From Edolisoma coerulescens (Eukaryota > Chordata > Aves > Passeriformes > Campephagidae), in NCBI GenBank assembly GCA_013397115.1, contig VWZW01006880.1, forward strand, positions 105,264 to 169,263: a stretch of DNA of 64,000 nt. The letters run 5' to 3'. Position 1 is the stretch's first letter. The number at the start of each line of letters is the position of its first letter. A model generated the notes under the pieces. That model made no database searches and was not told where the DNA came from. It saw only the letters and a list, made by a program, of their open reading frames with translations. The position numbers were made by a program, and so were the translations under genes. Of this stretch, positions 23,101 to 38,100 are shown in pieces.

Positions 23101-26100
23101 TACCCAATAGTAGTCATGTGAACCAAAGAAAAATACTGGGAAGTCCCCGATATCATGTTTGAGGCCCTGTATGTTGAGAGGCACAGACCTGGGATTGCAG
23201 ATCTCTGCTGGCCACCACCTGCAGAGTAGGAGAAAAAAGAAGAATATAAGTTCCCTGAACCAGAGCTTCCCGGTTTCCCTAATGGGATTGAGAAATAAAA
23301 GCCAGTTTTCCTTTCTTGAGGAAATGAATTCCTTTCTCACGCAGCCAAGGCTCCCGCTGGCAGTGCCTGGGAAGCTCCACGCAAAACACAAGCCAAGTTC
23401 TCACTCCAAACTTTGGAAAAAGCCTTCTAAGAATATCCGTGGCCCGAGAGCGGGTTTCTAGGATCACCCGTGCACGCCTGCATTGCTGCAGCTGACTGGA
23501 GCCAACAGCAGCAAGGCCGGCTGGGCTCTGAGGCAGCCCCTGCTCTCCCCCGGCGATCGCGCCCTGCAGAGCAAAGGCGAGCGCAGCCCCGAGCCCGTCG
23601 CTGCCTGGGAGCGGCAGGAGCACGGCCTGCCGAGGGTGACATCCGCGCCTGACACCCAGCAGAGGAGCCACTGTATTTCTAACTCTTGTTCACGACGATT
23701 GAGCTGCTTTATCTTCCTGCAATTCCAGAGTACATTAAACATCCAAAGCATTAAAACCCCCGAAGGTGAACTTGCCTGTAATTCCCAAGCTTGACCCAAA
23801 CGATCTGCTTGTACCGCAGCTTCTTGCCAGCTTTACAGTCATTGCAATTCCAGCATCCCTCAGGCATTTCTATGCTGAGACACTCAGGGTGGAAGGAAGC
23901 TGGGCAGGACTCACAGCACAACAATTTGCCACCTTGAAACAAAGAAGCCCCGCTTGGTTTGTAGCAGTCAGGATTTGCTCCCCCCGTGCACAGCAATCGA
24001 CATTCATTTAAAATCATCCACTCTGGATTCCCACTGCCCCACAGAAAAATGGCAAAAGAAAGGGATCAAGTCAAACTTAACAATGTTGGTTAAAAAGGAC
24101 TGTGCAGTGCTTAATCTAAGCTGGGACTCTTAACTGCATCAGACAAAAAGCAGCTGAGGACTTAACCACGAGGTGAGTTGGCAGGAGGAGCAGCATTCCC
24201 GAGGGAAGCACTGCAGCTGGGAACAGTGCTGCCAGCTTTCAGTTCTTTGGTGATGGCCAAAGCAGCCACAAAACTCCACATTTTTAAAGAATCCTTTTTC
24301 AATCAACATTGCTCTGACTGAATCCCCAGCAATCACTAGCGAGCACCAATCCCACAGCCTATAGGTTGATCAATACTTTTCTGCTGCAAGGACAGGAAAA
24401 AGAATTGTAGTGTGTTTATTCCACAAAAATTTTACCAGAATGAGCCCAGTACATAAAGCAGAATGAGACACACATGAATTGTCCCCATCCCGAAAATTCC
24501 TGGTGCACAGAGGGAACCTCAGCACTGGGGTTCACATGAATTTCTGAAGTTCACACTTATTTGGGCAAAAGTTGTTTTGGTTGGCTCACATTTTGGACGA
24601 TGTATTACACGTGGAGAGCCACAGCACAGCTCTAAGCCACCCTCAACAAAGCAGCTCATATGAGATGACTTGATACATTGCACATACTGTAATATTTTAT
24701 ACATGTAGGTATATAAAATATATATATACGTTCTCACATGTATATATATATATTTAAAAATTAACGAGATTTTGTGTCCCAGATGGAAAATCTGGGAGAG
24801 ACTTGAGAGTACTCAAACCAATTTTCAATCACAGTATCAAAAGAAGTGTGAATAGTCACTTTCAAACCTTTACCAGAAAATCTTGTCCACCTATAGACTT
24901 CCCAAAATATCATTGCATTAATTGATCGTTGCATGTTACAATGAGCATTCCTTAAACAATCCAGTTGCATGACCAACACTGTATTTCCTCTGCTAAAACC
25001 AGTAAAATACAGTCATATGGATCCTCCAGAGCCCCCCAAACCCATAATGAAATTTTTAAAGTATTTTTTGCAAAAGTAATTTCAGAGGAAATACAGACAA
25101 ATTACTGAAACATTATCCAAGATGAGAAAATGCCAAGAGATGCAAAAATCAAACAAAATCAAACACAAGACTGTCAATGCTAAGCAAGAAAAAACCCAAC
25201 ATTGCTCTTGGGATGCATTAGGCAGATATGGCTCAAGCTAAGCACAGGGCTCAAAATAATTCTTGTTTTCAGGAATTACAGGACTACTGCAAGCCATCGA
25301 TCTCACAACGCTCAAAGCGACCTAACTTGGGCTGGGTAATGGGGCACCGGCTCTGAACGCTCCTGGGGAACCAAATTTCTGTGGGGAATGAAACGTTACA
25401 TCTGAGCATTGCACACAGACAGCAGGAATGGCCCCGGGAGGGATCTGGAGAGGCTCAGCCCCCCTGGGCAGCAGGGAGTGACCCCTGCCCGGAGCCGCGG
25501 GGTCCCTGCGGGGGCAGAGCCTGGCTGGGGCAAGGACCCTTCCGACGGGAGGGGACGGGGATGGGGCACTGCTGTCGCGGTGGGGAGGTGGGACACGAGG
25601 CCCGGGGACTAGTGGGGACACACAGAGGCCAAACCTCACTGCCTTCCCCCCCGGCACCCTCCAGAAGGACACGGCACCCACCCCTGTCCAGCCCCAAACG
25701 CCCTCTCTTCTCTCAGGGTCTGCACAAGACCCGAAGCAGCACATCCCCCCCTGCTCCCCATCAGTTTAAGAAGTGATTTTACATCATCCAGGTAAATACT
25801 GAACTGCAACAATACCGACATCCATCTGCCTCCTCTTCACATTGCTGTGCAAACAGCTCCCTGGGCCTGGAACAGCCCAGGCCAGGCAGAGAGTGACCAA
25901 ATCTCTTCCAAGGAGAATTTAGTGACAGCAATTATTTTAAGCCCTTTTACATTAAAAAAAGAAAAAAAATTGCCAACAACATGAACACAGGCTCACAATA
26001 ACCATGAGTGAAGGTCACTGAAAGCAGTCAGTGTGGGGACAAGCAGACATTTCTCTGTTGATTTAGAGAGAAAAAATAGAAAAAGCGAAAGTAAATTAAA

Positions 26101-29100
26101 GAGAAAGAAACTATTTTGGTTACCTTTCTCACATTTCTTTTTGGAAGCTGACGAAGGAGGAGGAATCATAGGTAATTTCATCAACTCAGCACGATTTGAC
26201 TCATTCAGTAGGTAGTGGGACTTATAGGCATAGGAACTGAACAGGGGGTCTGAATGGTCCTGCACTACCAGCCCTATACGAAACAAACAGAAAGAGATGA
26301 GTTGCAATGAAACTACCCATGATTCCGTGAAGGAAAAATCAAATAAACCCAATGAACACCTCTAATGCGTTATGTGGGAATGAAAAAAGGATAAAATGAA
26401 GAAAAAAGGAAGTCTGACAAAGTTTCTGCGCTAACAAAGAGGTTGTGCTGGAGAGACTCAAACTTAGCTAGAAAATCTTGCAATGAAATAAGCTGCTTCT
26501 AAGCGGAATTTCAATTGGTTTTTTACCCTTCATTTGTGCATTTATAGACAAGCACAAGAAAAGCAACAAAGTTTGAATCTGTGGGATCCCCTCTCCTTCC
26601 CACAGGGCAGAAGGAAGCTCCTCTGCAGGGCCGGGGTGAGGGTCACTGCAGCAGGGTCGTGCTCGGAGCTGGGGCTGCAGACGGAACAGACGCTGGCAAT
26701 GAGAGCTCACCGTCCCACTCACCACAAATCTGCCCCTGAGATCTTGCCTACGAAGTGTTTTGCCTCAATAGCTGTGCTGGGAAGCAAGGAGGGGTCAGTG
26801 CTCTGCAAGGCACCAGGGGGGAAGCACAGATGGAGGTTCTGCCCCAGGCCGTGGTGGCGAAGCTGCCCCACCCAGCCCTCCCAGGGCTGCTCCGGAACAG
26901 TCCAGCACTCTGTTCCCTACCTAACTGCATTCCAGGCCTTTGCAATTCTCTGTCCTGCACCAAGAAGAGCTTTTCCTCGTCACTCCAAAGAGCCAGGCAG
27001 CCCAGGTGAGGGCCCAGAGCTGCAGAGCAGAAGCGCTTGGCCAGTAACTCACGGGAAGAGCAGAGCAACTGAGCCCCAAAGAAAGAGGAAAGATGAGCTA
27101 CCAAGAGAGCCCCCAGTTCTTTCCCTGAGGGACACAGCTGAGGGTGTAGAGAAGCTCTTGGATGGTGCTAGAACACTGCTGTAAGAAGACTGGGGTCAGC
27201 CCATCTGGACACACATCCTTGGGAGGATTCCTAACACAAGGGAACCTACACATGGAATCAGGTGAACTGTGAGAGGCTGACTGGAGGGTACTGCAGGGTG
27301 GTGAACAAGAAGCCTTTAAATATCTCATACTTCAAGCACGTCACCGTGAGCAAGTTTGTGTATTTTATAGATTGTCTCTCATCTACATTTCTCACTTCAG
27401 TAACTGCATCTAAATACAAAGTCTCTGCTTCTGATAGCGACTAACACTGATTAAATCACTGTTCTCACAGAGATGCCCCAGGATTTCTGAAGCGTTCAGT
27501 TCCCCATTTCTTTCTGAGCAAGTGCTCAGTGCTCCTGCCCCAGGTACTGTCCTCAGCACTCTGGCTCCTGATTCCAGCCAGGCCTGGTGGAAACAAGCCC
27601 CACAAGAATGTTCGAGATGAACAAGTCCAGAGTTGCTCTAAGACACGGAGGATTCAGGCAGTGGCAGTGGTTTGTAACTGTTCAAGTTCTCCTAATTAAG
27701 ATCTGGGGAATACACAGGACAGGGAATTTAAGGCTCAAGAGGTTATTTAGATTGCCAGGAGAAAATACAGACTTGTGCAGTGTCATCTCTGATGGAGCCA
27801 GATTCAGGTATAAAGAGAATTACTAAAGAAACGTAAAATGGAAAAAAAAAAAAAAAGCACGAAAATTTCCTTCTGCATTTCTTGCCATTCTGAGATCTGT
27901 AATTATTACTCTGCTCTTGCCAAGTCAGGGCAAACTAAACTTCCACCTGAATGAACACAAGTGAAAACAAAACTTCAGGATCCAGTTCACTTTCATTTCC
28001 CTACTAGTGACTCTCAAAACTGCTGAAGAGAACACATCCAGTGTAAGCTGCTGGGATTCTGAAGAAGGTTCATATTAATGTTATTCCAACACCTAAGAAT
28101 AATGGTACTTTTGAATCTCGAGACCAAAGCAACCGATATTTTTTTAAGCTGCTCTCTGGCAGAACCCTTGTGACTGAAGAGCCATAAAAGTAACAAGTGG
28201 GAAAAAAAAAAGATAAAAGAAAAAGAAAAAAAAGAGAACGCTGACATATGGAAAAGCCCAGCATGAAACCTGCTCATACAGTACTGCTAAAGGTTTTCTT
28301 TCGAAGTTCTCAAATGTGATGGCAGTTATAAATTGAGTTTTTCTAGTTCATGAGTAAATCCCACCTTTTAGCCTTAAAACTTAAACAGTTTTAAGTTGTA
28401 GTAGTGAAAGAATCCCCTTCTGCTTAATACAGTGATTAATAACACAGCAGCCATTGTCAGCATGCAAAGGCTGGAACTGGGGGATTGGGATCTGCTTTTC
28501 CCTACTGGCAGAACAAGTCGGCCTGAGTGCCTATGGCTGCTTCTGGCTATCAAATGTTATGGACCAACACAGCGAGTGGAATCTCATGAGGACTGCTGAC
28601 CAAAATAAAATAAAATAAAATTAAATTAGATAAAAAAATCCCAGGCAGCATTTAACCCCAGCAAGCCCTAAGGGAGGAGTTCCTCACGAAACACTGTTTT
28701 TATCACTAAACTGCACAAGTGACAACAGAACCACAGAACAGGGAAAAACCAAGTGTCTCACCTCTTGCACAAACGAAACAAAAGCCTACATTTACAGCTG
28801 ATGAGGAGTGAGTCCTTTTGGAATGGTTACTACAGATGAGGATGTGGGATGACACAAACAAGCTTCCCGCAGCGATGCAGCCGTCTCCCGAGTGATAGGC
28901 CACGGGGCAGCGCAGACATCTCGCCATGCGACCTGTTCAGCAGAGCACAGGGAAAGGCACGTGTCACCCGGGGGCACAGCATCATCCAGGCTGGAGAAGA
29001 CCTCCAAGACCATCGAGGACAACCAGTGCTCAGGTCAGGATAGGGCAGAATTCCCCACAAGCAAAGGAAAGGCTGGGTCTATTCCAATGGCAGTACTGGG

Positions 29101-32100
29101 TTAAGAAAAGAAACAGCTACATCTTTTTTCTAAAGAAAGTTTCACAAATATTACCCCTCAACTTTCACTTTAAAATTGTTAAGAAAAACTTCCATCATTC
29201 TAGTGTCTATTTGTTTGGTTTAAACATTTTGGTTCATTTCTAAAAGGATCTTTTTCCTTGAAAAATGATTGTTCACAAGGCCACTACAAACTGTCTTTAA
29301 AAATCAACATTCCTTGGTCTCGTACTATGAACCCCTGGCTTCCACTAAACCCAACACCAGGAGCTGACCAGGTGAGTGGGTCCAGGCACACTCCACAGTG
29401 TCAGGCTGCCAGCTGCCTCCCACCCAGGAGATATTTCAGGTGATGACCTCAGTGAGGAGGAAACCCTCGCTCCTCGCTGTGTTACAGAGAGTGGAACGGG
29501 ATGAATTGGTACTGTGACGATGCAGCTGGGCCTCCTCCCTGCTCAGAGCAGCTGCCCTCACCTTTGCTGGCTTTGTGCATGTCCTTGTCCATGGAGCAGG
29601 CGGTGCAGCAGTGCTGCGGGCAGCGGAAGCCCCGGGACTCGAAGAGGGCCGTGGCAAACTTGCGCACACAGGCCTCGTGGTAGAACTTGCCGCAGGTGCT
29701 GACGGAGCAGCGCTTCACGTCCTTGCCAGGCAGCTTGCAGGAAAAGCACGTGTGCTCTCCTTGGAAAAGAAGGAATAAGGAAGCCCGATTGTAAAAGCCA
29801 ACTCTGAGACACAGATACTGTCCAAACAAAGCCAACAGACTGGGAGCAATGCAGGATCCCTCCCGTCCAACAGGCTGGCTGGTTACTGTGATCCACAATA
29901 ACACTGCAGCTGTTGCTCACATAAAAATCTCTTATTCCAAGTAAAACCCGAAGCAGATCATTACTTTTTTTTCTTATGAAGCACTCCCTAAATAAAAAAT
30001 GAGAATCTGGTTTCAGAGGTTAAAAAGTAGTGGAATAACCCAAACTTTCTCACAAACCCTCGGAAAGCACCTCCTTGGTTGGCTCTGACCAGAGTGTGGC
30101 TCCTGAGCAAAGGGGCAAATCCCTCCCAGTTTTCCAGGCACAGGAACACACTCACCGTTCTTACACTCGGTGCAGATGAACTTTTCCTCGGGCACGGCCT
30201 TCAGGCCGAGACACTCCAGGTGGAACACGCTGCAGCACTCGCCCTCGCAGGCCAGCAGCGACTCGCCGGCGCTCTCGCAGATCTGCAACAGGCAGAGAGC
30301 TCAGCGGGGAACAGGGGACCCTGAAACGCCAGGGACTGCCAGGTGGTAACAACAGGAACTGCCCGGAATGGCTCCAGAATTCGGGTAAGGCAGGAGAACT
30401 GAACCTGGCAAGGGTTGGGCTGAGGACAATCCCAGCACTCCCCGCACCTTGCTCTGGGCTGACAGTGCGAGCCAGGACAGAGCCAGGAGAGGCACTACAG
30501 GATCCACCTGCACGCCTGTTTCTCAGGGAACAAGCTGCTCTTCCTCTTCAGGCCCTTTACTACTGATCAGGAAACTGGCCAAAAGATTCCAGGATTACTT
30601 TTTTTTTTCAAAATACTGAAAAATTCTCACTCTGCCCTATCCTGATCAACCATCTGGAATCTTCAAATGGAGCAGAAAATGGCATCTATTTTTCTACTGA
30701 TGCTGGCAGGTATGGATTAGACACCACTCTCCAGCTGCTGAGCTTTCTGGCCTGCAGGAGGGCTCAGGAATCATTTAATATGAATCATTTCCAGAGCATA
30801 AAAACTCCTAAAAACCTGGGTATTTTATCTGAGAGGTCGAATTAAGAGAACTAACAGAAATAGGGGAGAGATATTTAGTATCCATCACTTGTTACCTGAC
30901 AAACAGTGTCTTTTTTACTCGTTCCAGTTCCTCTCCTGGACAGGCTGGAGTCCACCGACTGCACGTCCGAGGCATCGGCGTCGGCGGTGGCTGAGGGGCT
31001 GTCTGAACGCTTCCCAAAACTGCCCTACAAAGGGGAGAAATCCACGGCACTCAAACCAGACAGTTCCAAAGGACAACCACACTGGGAAAAGTATTTCTGT
31101 CACTGTTGATCAAAAGATCATTTGGTAGGTCAGGAGACACAAAGGTCCTCCTGGAAAGGCGCTGAACTTCACTGGGATGACACAAGTGCTGCCTTCTTGA
31201 TACATTTCACCTGCACAAGCCAAACACCTTAAAGAGCTCTCTTACTTTTCCAGACACTGCTTGGAGTTCCACCAAATACAGCAGCATTTCCCAATTCTCC
31301 AAGAATTTCAAACCTTCCACAGAGCAAATCATGATCTAAACCAATGCTCTGCCAGACAAAGTAGCAGGAAAATTTGTAAGTAAACATTGTGTTTGCATAA
31401 CAAACCAATGGAGGGGATGAGAAGGAAACAGACTGGGCTTTATGTTTTCAGACAATAAAAGACTCAAAATGCGTAGAAAAGCGCTCACATATTTAGCAAT
31501 AATCAGCTGAAAAGCCTCTTGTACACTGGCAGCTGGATCAGGTCCCCGTGAGAACCAACACACCTTTACCTGTAAATCATTGAGCCCTCTGGAATCAGAG
31601 TCAGACGTGTCCCTGTAGGCCGAGCTGGTCAGTTCCATGTCCGTGGAGGCACGACTTCTCTTCTTTAAGGGTTTACAGGAGTCTGAAATCTCACTGGCAC
31701 CTTAACACAACACGCTAAAATTAGTTTTAATATATGTTCTCAACTTTTTGCTTAAAATTAATAAAGGAAAGAAAGATGAGAGCCGGGATTACATTATCTG
31801 CCCTAATTTTCAGTTTGCAATTTTGTTACTAGTTGAATTCTCCCTGAAAAGCTCATTAACTGAAAACCAGCTTAGGCAGAGCTTTTGACAAACTTCTTAA
31901 CGTGGTGACACAGTGGAGGAAGGCAATAAATTGTCTCTAAGGGAGGATTAATCCTTAGGAGATTTCCTCTTCATCATCCATCTTTAACTTTGGCTAAGCA
32001 GAGACTTTTAAGAAATGCCCAGAAGGACTCAGGTGCTTACAGCACACGAACAAACACATCCTTGTCCCAGCAATGCACAAGGAGCAGAACCCCAAACACA

Positions 32101-35100
32101 GCCCGTCCCCAGGGAAGTCGAGCTCGGCCCCACAGGGCACCAGCGCTGTGGCTCCCACGGAACAAAGCTGCTGCCCAGGGGTGATGAGCCACCAGGTTCA
32201 GTCGATTTACTTCCACCCGTCACTCACCTTTCTGCAACCCCGTCTTCACTGCTGCCAGGGGAACCGTTTCAACCTGTTTGAAAGGAAAATCCACAGTTAA
32301 CACCAGAGGAAGGTTTCTCCCTAGTACCAAAAAGCAAACAGGTCAGTTCAAGGGGTTAGAACCGGGGTGGGAGTTGCCATCCCCTCCTCAGCCCGAGCCT
32401 CCGCGTCCCGCTGGATTCGCCCCTGCCTACGCTGGTGCCCGGAGCCCTGGCAGCCACGGGGCACCAGCCAGGGCCTTTCTCTCTCTCCCTGCGGGCATGG
32501 AGGTGACAGGAGCGCCGTATCCGTGTCCAGCAGGCGGGAGCGGGGGCCTCTGGGCAGCCACCCCTGACGCTGGGTGAACCCCACACCTGTGTGAGCACAC
32601 CTTCCCCCGGGCAGGGCTGACACTGGGCTAGTGAGACACAACGCGGGGCCACTCGGGGGCTGCCAGCAGCACTCCCTGGAGCTCCTGGAGCCCTTCCTCC
32701 CCGTCTAGAGCTCTGCACGGGCCCGCCCGGGTGCCCTGGTGCAGGGCTCTACACAGCTGGAACTCGGGGGCACAGGCACTTCAGCAGACAAATGTACAAG
32801 TTTACAATCTTGCAAAAGCACTTCCAGTCCTTGACCCTACGGAGAAGTTTAGGAACTGTTCTGCCAACATACATGGAAGATGTGGGAATTTGGTGACTGG
32901 ATAATATTTACAGAAGAAAGCTGTTGCCTAAAATCCTGTTTTTAAGGTTAAGAATTACAAGTTATTTCTTTGCAATGTGGTTACATATGCATGGAGAAAC
33001 ACATTTAGTAAATATTTAAGGATTATTCTATAATTTTTTTAAAAAATATTTTATTTTGTTGTACAATAGGTAAAAACATACAGTAGAAGGATTTGTATAG
33101 GATACATTTTGTAATACAAATATAAAATCTAAACAATCACTTTTATTTCTCCACTAGTCACTGTAACAGTAGCATCAACATTTTGTTTTTCCCATTAATT
33201 GTACTCGTTCCAGTTATAATTTTATACCAAGTTGTTGCAGACTAACTGGGGAATCAAGAAAACTTGACTTTGGGTAACAAATATTGTTGCATAATTGTAA
33301 GAAGTTAGTAAGTTTTTTTTTTTTAAATATAACTTAATACATTCAAGGTCTTGCGCATTACAGTGCCCCTGGGTTTCACTCTCGTCAGATACTTCTCCTG
33401 AGAAAAGCACTTTAATTAATGTCCACAGACTGAGTCAGCCAGGTAAGAGAAGCACATGAAGCTACCTGGCATCCATGAAGTTCATCTTGTTGGTTCTTAT
33501 ACCTTTGTTAAATTAAGAAACCTTTACAAACATAACTCTTTTGAAAGGGGGAGGCTGCAACACCTCGTGCCAAGAGGCTCCGCGGACCACAGCGGGTGTC
33601 ACACACCCCACACTTAAAATGCTTTAAAGTTTCAGCAAGAAACTGCCTCGAGCTGGAGCACTCCTCTGCTGCACAGCAGTGCAGAAATGCTGCAGCATCA
33701 AAGGAAAAATAAGGAAAAAACACCCAAAAAAAGCAACTGGGTTCACTTTCAGTCTCTGAAGTGACGGAAGTGCAAAACAAAGCGCAAAGGGCAAAGAATA
33801 AATTAAAGAGATAAAAATATTTTTTCCCCTTCCCATATAAATCTTCATCCTGACTGTCCCTCTTTAAAAATTCTCACTGGGAAAAGCTAAACTATGAAAC
33901 ATTTATATAAAATTCTCAGCTTTCAGACAGAGGCCCTTGAAGGAAAAATCAACCATGCAAGGAGAAGAACCAACAACTTTGACAAACTTGTTAAAAGTGT
34001 ATGCAGGTTTTAATATTTCTGTCCATCCACTGCACTCTCCTACTCATTTCCACGCAGAAATTTTTTATCATTAAATTTTTTTAAAGCAACAACATTTGTC
34101 TATCTGACATCCAGATTAAAGGAATGCCCTGTACATGTTAGAACTGTTTCAGGAAAAAATGGTATATCCCAGAACTGTTTTGCTGATGTCTGCCAACATG
34201 AAAGTCTGACTATTCATCTTAAAGTGAAATCATTCTTGAAGTCCATTTTCAGAAGTGGTCAAATTAATCACTCTAACTTCATTTGAAAAACAAAACCTCA
34301 ACACAAACCAGCAGCTAAATCAAGAGCCAAAGGAAGGAACCTGGTGGCAATTCCATCCAAGAGAAATCACTGAAACAAACCCACTTTGCTCAGAACAGAA
34401 ATCTCAAAGGAAACATGGCAGGTTCATTAGGAGTCATCCATCACTGCGTTCCCACTTCCATAGCCTGACTGATACTGAGAAGATGCCAGTAGCAGAGTCA
34501 CAGCAATGGCATTGACAGGGGGATTTCATGGAGGATAGTCCAAACCGAAACCCGATGGGGAAAAATGGAGAAAAATAAAAAGGCACCAATATAAGCCACA
34601 ACATTTATGAATACGATATATTTTAACTCTCTACATGGAGGAAGCCAACCTGCTCCTTTTTGATCTTCTTCTTTGGCACAACTTCGGTGGATTTCTCAGA
34701 CTCGGAGCGGGTTCGAATCGATCTTCTCTGTTGCTTCTTTTCTACAGAACCTGAAGAAGGAAAAAGGTTTCCATTATATGATTCCTTGTATTTCTGAGGA
34801 ACACCAAGATGTGCAACACCAAACCAACAGGTAAAGGAACGAAACCAAGACTTTGTCCTCTTTTGAATGTTTTATTTTTAAATTCAGTTCCAAGCTATTG
34901 ACCAGCTGGTGCTGTGGCTGCAGACACACATTCTGATTCCAGAGACAGATCAGCTTCAGAAAACAGACACCAGGAACAGAGTGGAACAAAAGGCTGGAAT
35001 TCAGCTTAGGGCAAACAGATTTCCATAATCCATAATATACCTCCCAGGCACAGTCTTCACTTGGTTATTTCTGAACCAAACAGTCCATCTTTGGTGTTTT

Positions 35101-38100
35101 GGGAAGGCAGCCACAACCAACTCCTTGAACAAAAACAAACTAGAAATTTCAGACGCAAAGCACAGCTTCAGGATTTCCCCCAGAACTCCAGTTCTGTGCC
35201 CCACTCTGTGGGGTGACGGCCTCTGTCACACAACTACAGCCAGCCCCCCCCGGCACCACCTGCAGCCACACCAGACCTCAGTGCTCACCTGAAGGTTTCA
35301 AGGTGAAGAAAAACTCAGCACAAACAGAAGCATCGACCACGATGTGTTATCATCATCAATGAATGTGAAAAACAAGTTTTCAAAGTATTATCATAGAAAA
35401 CAAACTCAGATTAATGAAGGATATTGTGACATTTCAACAGATGAAGAGGGAGCTACTGGGTTTTTGGCAACTAAGGCTGGCAAAATCAAAAGACCTTTCT
35501 GTGCTCCAGCACCTCCCAAACAGGCACATCGAGAACCACGGACACGACACTCAACACCACGGGCAGCTGCTGGAACAAGCACACACTCAGAGCTGACAGG
35601 AAACTGGCACCTGAGGATTTACAAAGACCTGCTGGGAAGCATTATTCTGGGTTTTCAGTCTGGGAGGTTTCACCTAAAGAAGACACAACTGTGAAATGCT
35701 TTGTTTTCTTCCAAGCAAAGCTGCAAACACTTGGGAGCTGACTGTGCCAGCGGGATGTACTGTCAGGAGCTGTAAACCTGCCTGGTCTTGTCAGGAGATC
35801 ACGTATCTAGAGACACACACAGGCTTGAACCAGACTGAAAGACAGCCTTGCAAAAGGACTTCGGAGAAAAAAAATTAAAATTCCTCTTGATCCAATGGAT
35901 GAGCATTTTTCCCATGGCTGCATGGCTCGGGAGTGTCTCAGTAACTAAACTATCCAGCTGGAAAAGTTACCATGTTACAGTAATTGGATTTCTGAGGGGA
36001 AAAAATTGTTGTACTTCAAGGGAAAAAACTTTTACAGCATATTAATTAATGAATAATAGCAGTTAGCTATTAATAATTTAGAAGTTAATGACTCAGGTCA
36101 ACATCCATCATGTCCATCATTTTTTTGTCACTTTGCTGTGTGACCAAAATCCCCTGAAGCAGCTTCAGGTAAATCTGAGCAGATGTGACCAACAGTTACT
36201 TTAACCAAGAATGGATTTTCTCCCTGTGCTGCCCCGCTGAAGCCAAGGAAATAAGATCAAGCCCTGGATCAGAGAACTCCAGAACCAGAGTGTCTAATGT
36301 TGGCTGACAGCAACACTGATCACTGCCATGGGCACTTTCTCCTCTTCCCGCTCTCCAAGGATCCAGTCATCACCTTCACAATACTCCTATCCTATCTTCA
36401 GGCATATTTTCATCCAGAGTTTCAGGACAGATGCTGGACCAGCCCTCCGCCTTGCTGAAGATAAATCCTGGTTCAGTGTCTGCAGACCAGAGGCACCAGG
36501 GGTTCCCAGGGCTGCTCTCGCAGTAGCAGATTTCAAACAGAATTATCTTCCCAGCATTACTGAATTCTGTGTATCTAACTGCAGGCTATCAGTAAGGACC
36601 CCCAGATCAGCCTGGGAAATACTTTACCATAAAGGGATTCTGAGGTTCCAGTGACCTTACATTTGAAAAAAGGACGTGGCAGTTACGTTCCACAAGAGGG
36701 GACCAATAACTGGACTTTGGAAATGGCTTTGGGAGTGACTGTTTGGAGTGTGCACTGCAGGAAAGCTCAGGCACTTACAGGGTGTTAGCAGGTGGAGTGT
36801 TACGTATCCAAAAAGCCTAAGAAAATGAAAAAAGAGAGGCTCAGAATTCTCACCCCCTCCATCTGAGGAGCCACAGGGAAGCTGAAGCCCTTAGATCCCA
36901 GGCGAGAGAAGCAGAACGGCGATGGCCTCTCCTGCTGCAAGGCAATTCAAGTATCCACAGCAACCACAGCTGGAAAGAACCACCACTGTCAGCAGCAGGG
37001 GAAACCTCATTCACAGCAGGAAATCTGTGGAGTACCCGGCCTGTGCGCTGCAGTCCCAAACACGCTCCACGAACCAGCATATCAAATAACCCTGCCTAAA
37101 AACTACAGACAGAACCCAAAGTGCATTTGCAGAGGACTCATGGATGGTGACCACTGAGATTTCTGACTCTGGTTCTCATTTATTTCATGTTTGGAAAGGG
37201 AGAAATAATCAAACAGATGGATAGTTAAAGCAGAAGTGACGCCTGGCAACATTATAAGATTCAAACAGCTCAGTCACGGTTTTCCCGCTTCAGGCCCAAG
37301 TTCCATTATTTGCTTCAGTGGTTCTTCTCCCTCAGACCTGATACTTCAAAACTCACTGCTTTATGATGCAGCCCCTGAGATGGCTTCAGAAGGCAAGCAC
37401 CACCTCATTTGGTCGATGAAGTTAGCTGAAGCAGTTTTTTTTAAATCCCAGTTCATTAACAGGCCATGCAAGAACTCAACAACAAAGCCAAGGGAGCCTC
37501 CACCCTGAATCAGACATTCCCTACTGAAATGTGCCACTTCCCAACTCTTTTCCTTTCATGACAGCTCTTGCATTTTACATTTGAGGCCAAAAGCCACGGC
37601 AATACCCTGCTAACACACATCCACTGTGTTGTCTTCTAAACCAGCCTGCTGTCTGCTCTGCACAGGACATCACCCCTCGAGTACGCTGGCTCAGGCTGTA
37701 AACTGCAGACACAAAGTTCAGAGGCCCAACCACCAATCCCACCCCACAGCCATGCTGCGTGTGTTGGCTCAGCATGTGTAACATTAGCCATGCTCATTAC
37801 AATTATTATGTAAACAGAAAGATGTTAATAATAATTTTTAAGTAATGAGAAAATGCTGGGTTTGGTGTTTGAATTTTCATGCTGAGGGCTCAGGTTCAGA
37901 CCAGGACTGCAGTTTCCCTACCTGCTGCCCCAGAAGTTGTCTCAGGAGAGGACACATTTTGCACCACTGCTTTTTCACTTCTCTGAGCTGATGAAGAATT
38001 AAGTTTCTCTTGTCCTTTGACGCTTATTTCTGTTTTGTTACCAACTCCCTTAAAAAGAAAAAAGGAAAAGATTGTCTTCCCCTGTTATAAAGGTGGGCTG

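Noticed and set aside
31701..32227. Human-type NSD3-short terminal exon
   Set aside because: No reading on the minus strand of this intron resembles the human short-isoform tail as I remember it, and read-through of the exon at 32228 stops after two codons.
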